Source: a bacterium (GTDB lineage Bacteria; Patescibacteriota; Microgenomatia; Levybacterales; UBA12049). Taken from it: a DNA stretch of 12,649 nt. Of this stretch, positions 1 through 8,100 are shown piece after piece (the first letter of the stretch is position 1; each line of letters starts with the position of its first letter). A program made the position numbers and the translations under genes. The notes under the pieces are model-generated. The model saw nothing but the letters and a program-made list of their open reading frames with translations. It was not told where the DNA came from and searched no databases. The DNA is taken from positions 1 to 12,649 of the forward strand of contig JAKAEF010000016.1 in NCBI GenBank assembly GCA_021820025.1. Reading direction: 5' to 3'.

Positions 1-1211
1 CGATCTAACAAAATTGAAGTAATAAATGAATTAATACAAACAGATTTTCCAGAACCGGTTGTACCTGCAATTAGCACATGAGGCATTTTTGCAATATCTG
101 CAACAACTGGATTTCCAGAAACATCCAATCCCATAGAGACAGTAAGTTTTGATTTACTTTTTTGCATGGTATTAGATGAAAGCATTGTTCTTAAAGTAAC
201 CACCTCTAAAGATCTGTTTGGAATTTCTATACCAATTAAACTTCTTCCTGGAATTGGTGCTTCTATACGAATTTGTCCTGTTGGTGCCTCGGTTGCGAGA
301 GCCAAATCATTGGCCAAAGAGGTAATTTTTGAGACTTTTGTTCCAAGAGAAATCTCAAGTGCATATTGTGTAACTGCAGGACCTAAATTAACTTCTGCAA
401 CTCTTGTATCAATGCCAAAGCTTTGTAATGTTTTTTCAATAACAGCAGCTGTTTTTTTAATATCTCCTCTATCTGCCTTATGACCAGGACCTTCAACGAG
501 AAGAGACAACGGAGGATATTCCCAAATTCCATCTTTTCCAGATAAGACATTGGTAACTAATTTCTCAGATATATTCATAGCAGGTTGTACATCTTTTTTA
601 TTAACAACAGGTTCTTTTGGAGCGCTTGCAGGCGTTGTTGCAAAAGCTGGAATTTCTCCTTTTGTTTTTTGTTTAATAGCTGTATCTTTGTTATTTTTGA
701 CAACCATTTTCTTAGATTTAAACATACTCCAGAAAAAATGTGGAACAAGTTTGTTTAAATTTTCTAAAACAGTAATAAATCCAGCAAATAGTTCATCTAA
801 GGATGTATCAAAGAAAACAACCAGTCCAATAAACATACCGGCAATGTAGACCAAATCTGATCCTGCAGTACCTAAAATCTCAGAAAGAATTTGATAGAGT
901 GTTTGTCCAAAGATACCTGTTTTTAACAATCCGAGCAAAGAAATAAATGTCAAAATATAGCCTATTGCAACATGCGGTCGGGAAATAACAAATTTAAGTC
1001 GTAAGAATAAAAATCCCAGGAGCACTGTCCCAATAGGAGCCATAATTGCCAACGATCCAAATTTTTCTTTAAGTATAGAATAAACTGCTATTAACGCATC
1101 TCCTTGTTGGGTAAAGGCAAGCCCTTGAAGAATTCCTGCAACAATAAGACCAAGTGCAAAAATGCTATAAACTGTTTCTTTTTTAAGTTTTAATTTTTTT
1201 CTTCGAGCCAT
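1..1211 (-). CDS. ftsK: DNA translocase FtsK/SpoIIIE, N-terminal part (cut by window edge)
   Basis: The frame is open from ATG at 1211 to the window edge: 403 codons plus two bases, with the C-terminal half outside. FtsK is a membrane-anchored hexameric motor that pumps double-stranded DNA through the division septum during chromosome segregation. A basic start (MARRKKLKLKK) is followed by four hydrophobic segments at about residues 14-33, 52-70, 81-96 and 119-134, the usual FtsK membrane domain in short form. A lysine-rich linker of only about 50-60 residues (about 155-215) leads to the alpha/beta part of the motor. There, VEGPGHKADRGD, GPAVTQYAL and IRIEAPIPGRSLIGIEIPN are typical, ending in Walker A GTTGSGKS at 383-390 followed by VCIN. 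The linker is far shorter than in Escherichia coli. Walker B and the gamma DNA-reading domain cannot be seen. The gene has its own promoter between it and rnj. Identification is secure. Confidence 0.95.
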   Translation of the reverse strand, partial: MARRKKLKLKKETVYSIFALGLIVAGILQGLAFTQQGDALIAVYSILKEKFGSLAIMAPIGTVLLGFLFLRLKFVISRPHVAIGYILTFISLLGLLKTGIFGQTLYQILSEILGTAGSDLVYIAGMFIGLVVFFDTSLDELFAGFITVLENLNKLVPHFFWSMFKSKKMVVKNNKDTAIKQKTKGEIPAFATTPASAPKEPVVNKKDVQPAMNISEKLVTNVLSGKDGIWEYPPLSLLVEGPGHKADRGDIKKTAAVIEKTLQSFGIDTRVAEVNLGPAVTQYALEISLGTKVSKITSLANDLALATEAPTGQIRIEAPIPGRSLIGIEIPNRSLEVVTLRTMLSSNTMQKSKSKLTVSMGLDVSGNPVVADIAKMPHVLIAGTTGSGKSVCINSFITSILLD

Positions 1212-1225
1212 AGGCAGTATGTAGA

Positions 1226-1261
1226 TTAATTTATTATATCGTTGTAGCAGTAGCTTGTCTA
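1226..1261 (-). promoter_or_regulatory. Predicted sigma70-type promoter of ftsK
   Basis: On the minus strand, TAGACA (1256-1261) and TATAAT (1233-1238) are separated by exactly 17 bases; the first matches five of six consensus positions and the second all six. The predicted start is near 1226, giving a leader of about 15 nt with no Shine-Dalgarno sequence. The promoter lies wholly in the 61-base gap after the rnj stop. It has the longest leader of the promoters in the window. Confidence 0.7.
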
Positions 1262-1272
1262 GAATAGGAGAT

Positions 1273-2934
1273 CTACATTTCTATAACTACTGGTAAAACA
1301 AGCGGGCGTCTACTAAATTCTTCAAAAATAGCTTTCTCAGCAACTTCCCTTACCTGTTTTCTTAAATAATTCCAATCAGAAATTTGTGTTTTTTGTGGAA
1401 AAGCTTTTTTTAACGCCTCCGCTACAATTTTATTTATTTCTTGTGAGTCTTTTGAAGGCAATCCTCGTGAAACAATTTCCGGCATACCGGTTAAGATTCC
1501 TGTTTCTGCTTCTATTTCTGCAATAATTGCAACAATTCCTTCTTGAGAAATTCTTTGTCTGTCATGCAAAACAAAATGTTCCATTTGTTCTCCGCTTATT
1601 TCATCTACATAAATATGCCGTAATGGAATCTTTTGACCATATTGTATGCGGTCTTTATAAAAGATAATTTCTTGTCCTTCTTGCGCAAGGATAATATCTT
1701 TTTCAGTAAATCCTGCTTGTTTTGCTAATTCTCTATAAGCAACCATGTGTCTGTATCCACCACTGATAGGCAATACTTGTCGCGGTTTAACCAGAGACAT
1801 TAATAACATTAATTCTTGTGATGAACCATGTCCTGAAACATGAAAATTTCCGCCAATGTCTGAATACAATACTTTTATACCCAATCTTGATACAGCATCA
1901 ATAACAGAATACACAGAAACTTCATTTCCAGGAATTGGATCTGCAGAAAAAATAATGACATCTTGCTTATGTAATTGAATCGATCTATGTTCACCGTTAA
2001 CTATTCTCGTAAGTGCTGAATTCTCTTGACCTTGACTTCCCGCAACAAAAAGAACTAACTCATTATCTTTGTAGCGTTTAACTTGATCAGGTTGTACTTC
2101 TCGTGATTTATTATAAGATAAAAGCCCTTTTTGACGAGCTAATTCTTTTGTTTTAATAATTGATCTCCCAACAAAACAAATCCGTTTATTCATTGACTCG
2201 GCAATAGAAATAATTTGCTGAAGTCTTGAAATATTAGAAGAATACGTTGTTACAATACATTTGCCTTGGCAATCACGAATTGCCTGAATAAATGGCTCCT
2301 GTAAGGTTTTTTCAGAAGGAGTATATCCGAGTCTTTCACTACCTAAACATTCAGACATGAGACATCTAATCCCCATACTACCCACTTTTGCAATTGCTTG
2401 GAAATCAGTTTTTTTGCCGCCAAACGGAGTTAAATCAAATTTAAAATCGCTTCCGTGATAAAAATTTCCAACAGGAGTTTTAATAACAACATGTGATGTA
2501 TCTGGGATAGAATGTGTTACATGAATCAATGAAATAATAAAACTACCAATTTGTACATCATGATTAAAAGAAACTTCCCGTACAGTTGGCTTAAGTCCAA
2601 AATCTTCCAGCTTTTGATTTGCCATTGCTGCAGTAAAACTTGAACCATAAATTGGAAATTCTGGCAACTGTGGCAGCACAAAGGGTAAAGCACCCATATG
2701 ATCTTCATGACCATGAGAAATAACCATACCTACAATTCTTTTTTTATTTTGCGTAACAGCTTTTTGTAAATAAGAAATATCCGGCAGGAGTAAATCTACA
2801 CCAATCATGGTTTCATCGGCAAAACCCAATCCACAATCTACCAATAAAATTTCATCACCAAATTGGTATACGTGCAGATTTTTTGTTACTTCACCTAAAC
2901 CGCCTAAAGAAATGTATGAAAGTGCTTTATCCAT
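1273..2934 (-). CDS. rnj: Ribonuclease J (metallo-beta-lactamase/beta-CASP RNase)
   Basis: 553 aa, the normal size for RNase J, which in other bacteria acts as a 5'-3' exonuclease and endonuclease in mRNA decay and rRNA maturation. The metallo-beta-lactamase core shows HGHEDH at residues 74-79, HSIPDTSH from H141, and GSDFKFD with D163. The beta-CASP domain follows, with VTTYSSNISRLQQ near 228-240, and motif B is present as SGHGSS (H369). The motif C histidine, normally in a PVHGEYRH-like string, is serine here: LPISGGYRHM with S391. That position normally supplies a metal ligand, so activity or metal use may differ. The C-terminal part has the usual size. The start at 2934 fits a promoter ending just before it. 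It follows pnp by 62 nt, so the two RNA-decay enzymes are neighbours although rnj can be transcribed on its own. Family assignment is secure; the effect of the substitution is unknown. Confidence 0.95.
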   Translation of the reverse strand: MDKALSYISLGGLGEVTKNLHVYQFGDEILLVDCGLGFADETMIGVDLLLPDISYLQKAVTQNKKRIVGMVISHGHEDHMGALPFVLPQLPEFPIYGSSFTAAMANQKLEDFGLKPTVREVSFNHDVQIGSFIISLIHVTHSIPDTSHVVIKTPVGNFYHGSDFKFDLTPFGGKKTDFQAIAKVGSMGIRCLMSECLGSERLGYTPSEKTLQEPFIQAIRDCQGKCIVTTYSSNISRLQQIISIAESMNKRICFVGRSIIKTKELARQKGLLSYNKSREVQPDQVKRYKDNELVLFVAGSQGQENSALTRIVNGEHRSIQLHKQDVIIFSADPIPGNEVSVYSVIDAVSRLGIKVLYSDIGGNFHVSGHGSSQELMLLMSLVKPRQVLPISGGYRHMVAYRELAKQAGFTEKDIILAQEGQEIIFYKDRIQYGQKIPLRHIYVDEISGEQMEHFVLHDRQRISQEGIVAIIAEIEAETGILTGMPEIVSRGLPSKDSQEINKIVAEALKKAFPQKTQISDWNYLRKQVREVAEKAIFEEFSRRPLVLPVVIEM

Positions 2935-2971
2935 TCGTATATATTATGAGCTTTTTTGTAGGATTAATCAA
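2935..2971 (-). promoter_or_regulatory. Predicted leaderless promoter of rnj
   Basis: TTGATT (2966-2971) and CATAAT (2943-2948) on the minus strand are spaced by 17 bases. Seven bases beyond the -10 gives a start near 2936, only about 2 nt before the ATG. No Shine-Dalgarno sequence fits. A second overlapping TTGATT copy at 2970-2975 would give a 21-base spacer and is less likely. Confidence 0.65.
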
Positions 2972-2996
2972 TCAAAGAAGAGAGTTTGCATGCTTT

Positions 2997-5264
2997 TTAG
3001 AAGCGTTTTTTAAAGTCTTTTCTTTGTTCGTTTCTTTCTCGTTGAAATTGTCGTGCTAATGGATGTTGAGGACGAGCTGGTCCACCCATTGGACTATGTG
3101 GTCTTTGTGGACGATCGTTTCTTTCTCCTCGTGGTGCTACTGGTTTTTTTGCATCTTCTCCAAAGAGCATAGAAAGATTAACTCTTCCTTGTTGATCAAC
3201 TTCTAATACTCTAACCTTTACTTTATCTCCAATATGAACAACCTCATTTGGATCTTTTACATATTGTGCAGACATTTGTGAAACATGAACCATTCCTTCT
3301 TTGCCTGGTAAGAATTCTACAAATGCCCCGAATGGCAAAATTCTCTTAACTTCTGCATTTTCAAATTCTTCACCTGCTTGCATAACTCTGGTTAAACCAT
3401 TAATCCAATCTGTTGCTGCTTGTACTTCTTCTTCTGCAACTCCGGAAATACTCACTGTTCCATCATCATCTACATCTACTTGTGCTCCAGTTGTTGCAAT
3501 AATATTTTTAATCACACGTCCACCGGGACCAATAACTTCTCCAATTTTTTCAACTGGAATCTTGAGTACATTAATCTTTGGAGCATATTCAGAAACTTTT
3601 GTTCGAGATTGTGGCATAACTGCTTGCATTTTGTCCAAGATAAACATACGTCCTGCCTTTGCTCTTTCAAAGGTTTCATTAATTTGATCAAAGGTAAGAC
3701 CTAATGTTTTAACATCTAATTGGATTGCAGTAACGCCAGTATCTGTTCCGGTTACTTTAAAGTCCATATCTCCAGAGAAGTCTTCTAATCCTAAAATATC
3801 GGTTAAAATAACATAATCTTTTTCATTAGACATCATACCCATTGCAACTCCTGCTACAGGCTTTGTTATTGGTACTCCAGCATCCATTAATGCAAGAGTT
3901 GATCCGCAAGTAGATGCCATAGATGTTGATCCGTTAGAAGACAACACTTCTGATACAACTCTAATGGTGTATGGGAAAACACTTGCTGGTGGAATAACTG
4001 CTTCTAAAGCTCTTTCTGCCAATGCACCGTGACCGATTTCTCGACGTGATAAAAATCCAATTCTTCCAGTTTCACCAACAGAATATGGAGGGAATGAATA
4101 ATGATGAATATATCTCTTTTTCTCTTCTCCTTCTGCAGATTCAATTAATTGCTCAAGTCTTGCTGCACCTAATGTTGCAATAGATAAAACTTGTGTATCT
4201 CCTCGTTGAAAAATTGCAGAACCATGAGTTCTTGGTAAAACGCCAACTTCAACAGAAATTGGTCTGATTTCGTCAATTTTTCTTTTATCTGGTCTTTCAC
4301 CCTTTTTAATAATATTTTCTCTAATAATGCCAAAAAATACTTTTTCAACTGCTTTTGCAATTAACTTTTTATCAGGTTGTTCTGAGCCTTCTGCTTGAAA
4401 GTCTGCATAAATTTTTTCAATAATTGCATCTTGTTCTGCAGAAGATCCTCCTTCATTTGATGCTCTAAGAGCTACCAAATTTGAAATTTCTTTTTTGTAT
4501 GTTTTTTCAATTTTTGCAACGTATTCTAACAGTGTTGTTTGTGGTTTTACTGCTGCTTTCTTACCAGCTTCTGCTTTTTCTACAAAGTCTTCAATAAAGG
4601 CAATAATTTCTTTGTTATGGTCATGTGCTTTTTTAATTGCTTCCAAAACAATATTTTCTGGAACTTGTCGTGCTCCTGCCTCTAGCATAAGTGTTTTTTC
4701 TTTTGTTTGAGTTGCAACAACATCTAATTCTGAAAGTGCTAATTCTGCGCCACCTGGATTTGCTAAGAATTCTCCATTAGTTTCTCCATCTGGTTTTACA
4801 TATCCCATTCTAATTGCTCCAACTGGTCCTTTCCATGGAATTGGGGAAAGTGCTAATGCAGCAGAAACGGTAATGATTGAAAGAATATCTGGTTCGTTTT
4901 CTCCATCAACAGATAAAACAGTTACGACAACTTGAACATCATTTTTATATTCCTTTGGAAAAAGAGGTCGAATAGATCTATCAATAAGTCTTCCTGTTAA
5001 TACAGCATCATCAGATGGTCTTCCTTCTCGTTTTACCCATCTACTTCCTTTAATTCTTCCTCCTGCGTATAATCTTTCAACGTATTCAACAGAAAGAGGA
5101 AAATAATCTAAGGTTGATTCTTTTTTAGAAGTAACAACAGTTGCTAAAACCATAGTATCGCCAATACGGCCTAATACTGCGGCTGTTGCCTGTTTTGCTA
5201 ATTTTCCGGTCTCAAGGGTAAGCTTTTTACCGGCTAAATCCATCGTAACTGAGGTAAATTTCAT
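2997..5264 (-). CDS. pnp: Polynucleotide phosphorylase (PNPase)
   Basis: 755 aa, full length. The enzyme degrades RNA 3'-5' by phosphorolysis, releasing nucleoside diphosphates, and forms a trimeric ring. Domains in order are: first RNase PH-like domain (about 10-145), helical domain (about 240-325), second RNase PH-like domain (about 330-555), KH domain with its GXXG loop as GPGG at 579-582, and S1 domain (about 630-700). The catalytic centre is intact: SNGSTSMAS at 443-451 for phosphate, and LEDFSGDMDFK at 493-503, whose D495, D501 and K503 correspond to E. coli D486, D492 and K494. After S1 comes a basic, proline-rich tail of about 50 residues (706-755) ending DFKKRF, probably disordered and RNA-binding. 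The ATG lies 4 nt after the rpsO stop (TAA-TATA-ATG) without a Shine-Dalgarno sequence, so translation is probably coupled. The rpsO-pnp pair is a classic operon. No RNase III-type leader can exist in a 4-nt gap. Confidence 0.98.
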   Translation of the reverse strand: MKFTSVTMDLAGKKLTLETGKLAKQATAAVLGRIGDTMVLATVVTSKKESTLDYFPLSVEYVERLYAGGRIKGSRWVKREGRPSDDAVLTGRLIDRSIRPLFPKEYKNDVQVVVTVLSVDGENEPDILSIITVSAALALSPIPWKGPVGAIRMGYVKPDGETNGEFLANPGGAELALSELDVVATQTKEKTLMLEAGARQVPENIVLEAIKKAHDHNKEIIAFIEDFVEKAEAGKKAAVKPQTTLLEYVAKIEKTYKKEISNLVALRASNEGGSSAEQDAIIEKIYADFQAEGSEQPDKKLIAKAVEKVFFGIIRENIIKKGERPDKRKIDEIRPISVEVGVLPRTHGSAIFQRGDTQVLSIATLGAARLEQLIESAEGEEKKRYIHHYSFPPYSVGETGRIGFLSRREIGHGALAERALEAVIPPASVFPYTIRVVSEVLSSNGSTSMASTCGSTLALMDAGVPITKPVAGVAMGMMSNEKDYVILTDILGLEDFSGDMDFKVTGTDTGVTAIQLDVKTLGLTFDQINETFERAKAGRMFILDKMQAVMPQSRTKVSEYAPKINVLKIPVEKIGEVIGPGGRVIKNIIATTGAQVDVDDDGTVSISGVAEEEVQAATDWINGLTRVMQAGEEFENAEVKRILPFGAFVEFLPGKEGMVHVSQMSAQYVKDPNEVVHIGDKVKVRVLEVDQQGRVNLSMLFGEDAKKPVAPRGERNDRPQRPHSPMGGPARPQHPLARQFQRERNEQRKDFKKRF

Positions 5265-5268
5265 TATA

Positions 5269-5538
5269 TTAATTTGTTAATCCAATCTTCTTTGTTATCT
5301 CTGTGGCTCGTTTCTTATCTGTCTTCTGGAGGAAGTAGATAAGTCGTCGTCTCTTTGCAATCATTGATAAAAGTCCTCTTCTACTGTGAACATCATGAGG
5401 ATGACCTTTTAAATGATCAGTTAATGCGTTAATTCTAAAAGTCAAAAGCGCAATTTGCACTTCAGGACTTCCGGTATCGCCTTTTACTGTTGCGTACTCG
5501 TCAATAATTTGTTTTTTCTGCGTAGCTGAAAGCGGCAT
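5269..5538 (-). CDS. rpsO: 30S ribosomal protein S15
   Basis: 89 aa, the standard S15 length. S15 binds the central domain of 16S rRNA early in 30S assembly. Family hallmarks are GDTGSPEVQIALLTFRI (20-36), LTDHLKGHPHDVHSRRGLL (39-57) and RRRLIYFL (63-70). The start MPLSATQKK agrees with the family and sits about 3 nt after a predicted transcription start. In other bacteria S15 represses its own synthesis by binding structures in the rpsO leader. With almost no leader here, that form of control could only act inside the coding region, if at all. It is co-transcribed with pnp, which starts 4 nt after its stop. Confidence 0.98.
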   Translation of the reverse strand: MPLSATQKKQIIDEYATVKGDTGSPEVQIALLTFRINALTDHLKGHPHDVHSRRGLLSMIAKRRRLIYFLQKTDKKRATEITKKIGLTN

Positions 5539-5540
5539 AA

Positions 5541-5576
5541 TGTGTATATTATAGCAGTTTCACGGTCTATTCGCAA
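5541..5576 (-). promoter_or_regulatory. Predicted strong leaderless promoter of rpsO-pnp
   Basis: On the minus strand TTGCGA (5571-5576), a 17-base spacer and a perfect TATAAT (5548-5553) preceded by TGC, which makes an extended -10. The predicted start is near 5541, leaving about 3 nt (ATT) before the ATG. It lies in the 48-nt gap after the DHH-like gene and is the best promoter match in the window. Confidence 0.78.
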
Positions 5577-5583
5577 CGGTCTA
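5562..5583. repeat. Direct 8-bp repeat flanking the rpsO -35 element
   Basis: ACGGTCTA occurs twice on the plus strand, at 5562-5569 and 5576-5583, with a period of 14 bases. One copy lies in the promoter spacer and the other abuts the -35. The position would suit an operator, but two 8-mers this close could also arise by chance. Confidence 0.35.
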
Positions 5584-5586
5584 AGT

Positions 5587-6648
5587 TTATAGGATTGTTG
5601 ATCCTTTGTAGACCTTTGGAGTTAACCAATCTGGTGGAGGTGTTTGTTTTCCACTATTTTGCTGTGTTTCTTGCACTGGCTGTTGTACCTCTTGTGGTTG
5701 TTGTACTGGCTGTTGTACCTCTTGTGGTTGTTGTACTGGCTGTTGAGCTGGTTGTACTGGTTGGCTAACAGGTTGTGGCTGCCATGCTGGTTGCATAGGC
5801 TGTGGTTGAGCTACAGGTTGCTGTTGTTGTACTGGCTGTTGTGGAATTGGTGGGAAAAACCCACTGGTTGCTGGATTTACACCTTGAGAAGTTGAAGCAT
5901 TACTTACTTGTTTTGCTCGTTGTCGTGTTGCTCCTTTTTTCATTAAAATTCCAGCAACTTCAAATGCTAAATAAGAAGTTTTTGGACTGGTAAAATCAGC
6001 TGTAGCAAAATCAATTCCGTCTAATAAATTTTGTGCTGTATCTGCATCTAATTCAATTTGTGGCTCTAACAAAGTGACAAAATCAGCAACTTGTTCACTC
6101 ACAGATGACCATTTTGTATCAACGACAACGACATTTCCAAATTTCTCATTATCTGCTTTATTATCTATATTAACAATATCTGCAGGTGTTCCTTGGGTAT
6201 AAATACTGGAAATATCATTCAAATGAGCTATACCCACAAAGAATAAAAGAGTTGGCATTTTTCCTGATCTCTTAAATTGCACATCTTGCTGGCTAAAAGA
6301 AAGGCCTTTTTCTCCGGCTTTTACTTGAATATTTAAAAAGCCATTTTCTAGAGTATAAGAAACTTTCTCAATTTCTCCTTCTTTATAAGGAAATGCAACG
6401 GTTAAATCTCCACCAATACCCCCACCAAGGCTACTTTGTACTTTATCTATACCTACCAAGGATGAAAGGCTTACAGTTGGTTGAGTAGGAGAAGCAATTG
6501 CTACTTGTTTACCCATAAGCTTGAGGCTAAGAAACATACCTAAGCCTGCAGCCATTTCATCAAGTGATGGGTTTGGACCTACAATAACACCAATTTCTTG
6601 ATGCTTGAGGACGAGGTCTTTAATGCGCTGGAATGTGGCATTATCCAT
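5587..6648 (-). CDS. Degenerate DHH-family (NrnA/RecJ-like) protein with Q/P-rich tail
   Basis: 353 aa. Residues 1 to about 240 resemble the N-terminal domain of DHH phosphoesterases such as NrnA. IGVIVGPNPSLDEMAAGLGM (19-38) and the following LKLMGKQVAI occupy the place of the GHxxPDxDAxGS motif. ADIVNIDNKADN (156-167) stands at the IDHH motif, and LLDGIDFATADFTSP (208-222) at the next aspartate motif. Metal ligands are mostly lost: no motif I histidine, PSLD instead of PDxD, DNK for DHH, and no TDT aspartate. There is no DHHA1 domain. Residues 265-335 are glutamine/proline-rich and probably disordered, with a 10-residue repeat QPVQQPQEVQ; the end (PPPDWLTPKVYKGSTIL) is ordered-looking. It starts 3 nt after the infB stop (TAA-TCT-ATG), so it is probably coupled to infB. 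In other bacteria nrnA often lies between infB and rpsO, which supports the homology. Likely a non-catalytic binding protein; its ligand is unknown. Confidence 0.75.
   Translation of the reverse strand: MDNATFQRIKDLVLKHQEIGVIVGPNPSLDEMAAGLGMFLSLKLMGKQVAIASPTQPTVSLSSLVGIDKVQSSLGGGIGGDLTVAFPYKEGEIEKVSYTLENGFLNIQVKAGEKGLSFSQQDVQFKRSGKMPTLLFFVGIAHLNDISSIYTQGTPADIVNIDNKADNEKFGNVVVVDTKWSSVSEQVADFVTLLEPQIELDADTAQNLLDGIDFATADFTSPKTSYLAFEVAGILMKKGATRQRAKQVSNASTSQGVNPATSGFFPPIPQQPVQQQQPVAQPQPMQPAWQPQPVSQPVQPAQQPVQQPQEVQQPVQQPQEVQQPVQETQQNSGKQTPPPDWLTPKVYKGSTIL
5671..5745. repeat. 30-bp tandem repeat encoding a Q/P/V decapeptide
   Basis: Two perfect 30-bp copies (5681-5710 and 5711-5740) are flanked by partial copies from 5671 and up to about 5745. 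They encode QPVQQPQEVQ in the tail of the DHH-like protein. The period is a multiple of three, so copy-number change keeps the frame. The perfect identity suggests recent duplication. Confidence 0.9.
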
Positions 6649-6651
6649 AGA

Positions 6652-8100
6652 TTAGCTATGAGATACTATCATATCTCCTATAGTAATGTCAAGTGAAGGG
6701 GAGATTATGAGCCCGCATTCCTGACCTTTTTCTACTTTGGAGACCACATTTTTGCCCTGGCGAAGCGAAGTTACCATACTTTCTCCAATTATTTGCTCAT
6801 TTCGCATAATTCTAACCTTATCTCCACGAGCCATACGACCGTCAACAACTTTAACCCCTAGTACTGTACTTTTTTCATATGGGAAGGTTGCCTGAAGTTG
6901 TGCAACACCATAAATCTGCTCCATCATGGCAAGCTGCTTACCCTCAATAACTTGACCGATTTCATCTAACATTTCATAAATAATGGTGTAATTCTTTAAA
7001 AGTACCTTCTCAAGCTGGGCAAACTTAACAATATCTCCCTTTATCTTTATATTAAAGGTTAAAATAATAGCACCAGTTGATTTTGCCATTAAGATATCTG
7101 CTTCGGATACCTCCCCTGTTTTGGCATTGAGAAGCTTTACTTCTTTTGGCAAAGAATGCAAAATAGCCTCTAATGAGCCTTGTGTATCTGCTACTAATAA
7201 CAGGGTAATTGCTTTTTCTTCCTCTTCTTGTGGAAAACCTTGCCTTACGGCAGTTTGCACTTGTGCTTTCTTTTCTGGAGCCTGGTTTTTGCTATACACA
7301 ATACTTCCAACAGCAGGCACTTTTTCAAATCCTAAGACCTCAACTGCCTCACCAACGCCTACTTTTTGTATAAAAGCTCCTGTATCCGTGATAAGCGATC
7401 TTACTTTACCAACTGTTTCACCAGTACTTATTTCGTCTTTTATTACCAAACTACCCTTTTTAACAACAACTGTTGCTCTTGGACCAGATTTTGGATCAAG
7501 TTTAGATTCAATAACAATTGCTTCTAAGGGTTTTGTTGTAGCCTCAATTGCAGGATTTGCTTGTTGCTGCATTTCCCATACTAAGAGAATTAAGTCTAAA
7601 AGCTCTTTGATATTGGTTCCGTTTCTGGCTGATACTTCAATTATTGGCACTTCTCCACCATAATTTTCAAGCAAAATATTTTCCCGTAATAATTGCTGTT
7701 TTACTTTTTCTGGATTTTTTTCTGGAGAATCAGATTTTGTTAACACAACAATAAAAGGCACATTTGTAGCCTTTAATAACCCAATAGATTCTTTTGTCTG
7801 AGGCATAACGCCATCAACACTTGAAACAATAAGCAAGGCTATATCTGCAGCCTGTGCTCCTCTTCCTCTCATTTTGGCAAAGGCTTCATGACCAGGTGTA
7901 TCAATAAACGTAATTTGGCGTTTTTTACCATCATGCATAACCTCAACTGAGGATGCACCAATTTTTTGGGTAATGCCACCATGTTCACGTGAGGCAATAT
8001 TTGATTTTCTAATTGCGTCCAAAAGAGTTGTTTTTCCATGATCTACATGACCTAAAACTGAAACAACTGGAGGAATAAATTGTCCATTTGGATTATCCAT
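6652..8100 (-). CDS. infB: Translation initiation factor IF-2 (short form)
   Basis: 482 aa. IF2 is the GTPase that places initiator tRNA on the 30S subunit and promotes subunit joining. Visible motifs are GHVDHGKT (17-24, P-loop), GGITQKIGA (41-49, switch I), DTPGH (67-71, switch II), TKSD (121-124, in place of the usual NKxD) and SAR (157-159). Domain II, the C1 linker region and the tRNA-binding C2 domain follow, the latter from about 395 with LGVKVVDGRMARGDKVRIMR and QECGLIISPSLDITIGD. It starts nearly at the G domain, so the long N-terminal region found in most bacteria (total usually above 700 aa) is absent. The start is supported by MDNPNGQFIPPVVSVLGHVDHGK and by an extended -10 just upstream. 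It follows nusA by 74 nt and precedes the DHH-like gene by 3 nt. Confidence 0.97.
   Translation of the reverse strand: MDNPNGQFIPPVVSVLGHVDHGKTTLLDAIRKSNIASREHGGITQKIGASSVEVMHDGKKRQITFIDTPGHEAFAKMRGRGAQAADIALLIVSSVDGVMPQTKESIGLLKATNVPFIVVLTKSDSPEKNPEKVKQQLLRENILLENYGGEVPIIEVSARNGTNIKELLDLILLVWEMQQQANPAIEATTKPLEAIVIESKLDPKSGPRATVVVKKGSLVIKDEISTGETVGKVRSLITDTGAFIQKVGVGEAVEVLGFEKVPAVGSIVYSKNQAPEKKAQVQTAVRQGFPQEEEEKAITLLLVADTQGSLEAILHSLPKEVKLLNAKTGEVSEADILMAKSTGAIILTFNIKIKGDIVKFAQLEKVLLKNYTIIYEMLDEIGQVIEGKQLAMMEQIYGVAQLQATFPYEKSTVLGVKVVDGRMARGDKVRIMRNEQIIGESMVTSLRQGKNVVSKVEKGQECGLIISPSLDITIGDMIVSHS

Noticed and set aside
166..849. Plus-strand open frames at 166-483 and 550-849
   Set aside because: They lie antisense to ftsK, whose minus-strand translation is unmistakable; the plus-strand products show no family features.
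5644..5993. Plus-strand frames rich in W, L and Y
   Set aside because: They arise from the complement of the CAA/CCA-rich tail of the DHH-like gene.
7121..7663. 180-codon plus-strand open frame
   Set aside because: It is antisense to infB and reflects codon bias there; no start signal or family motif is present.
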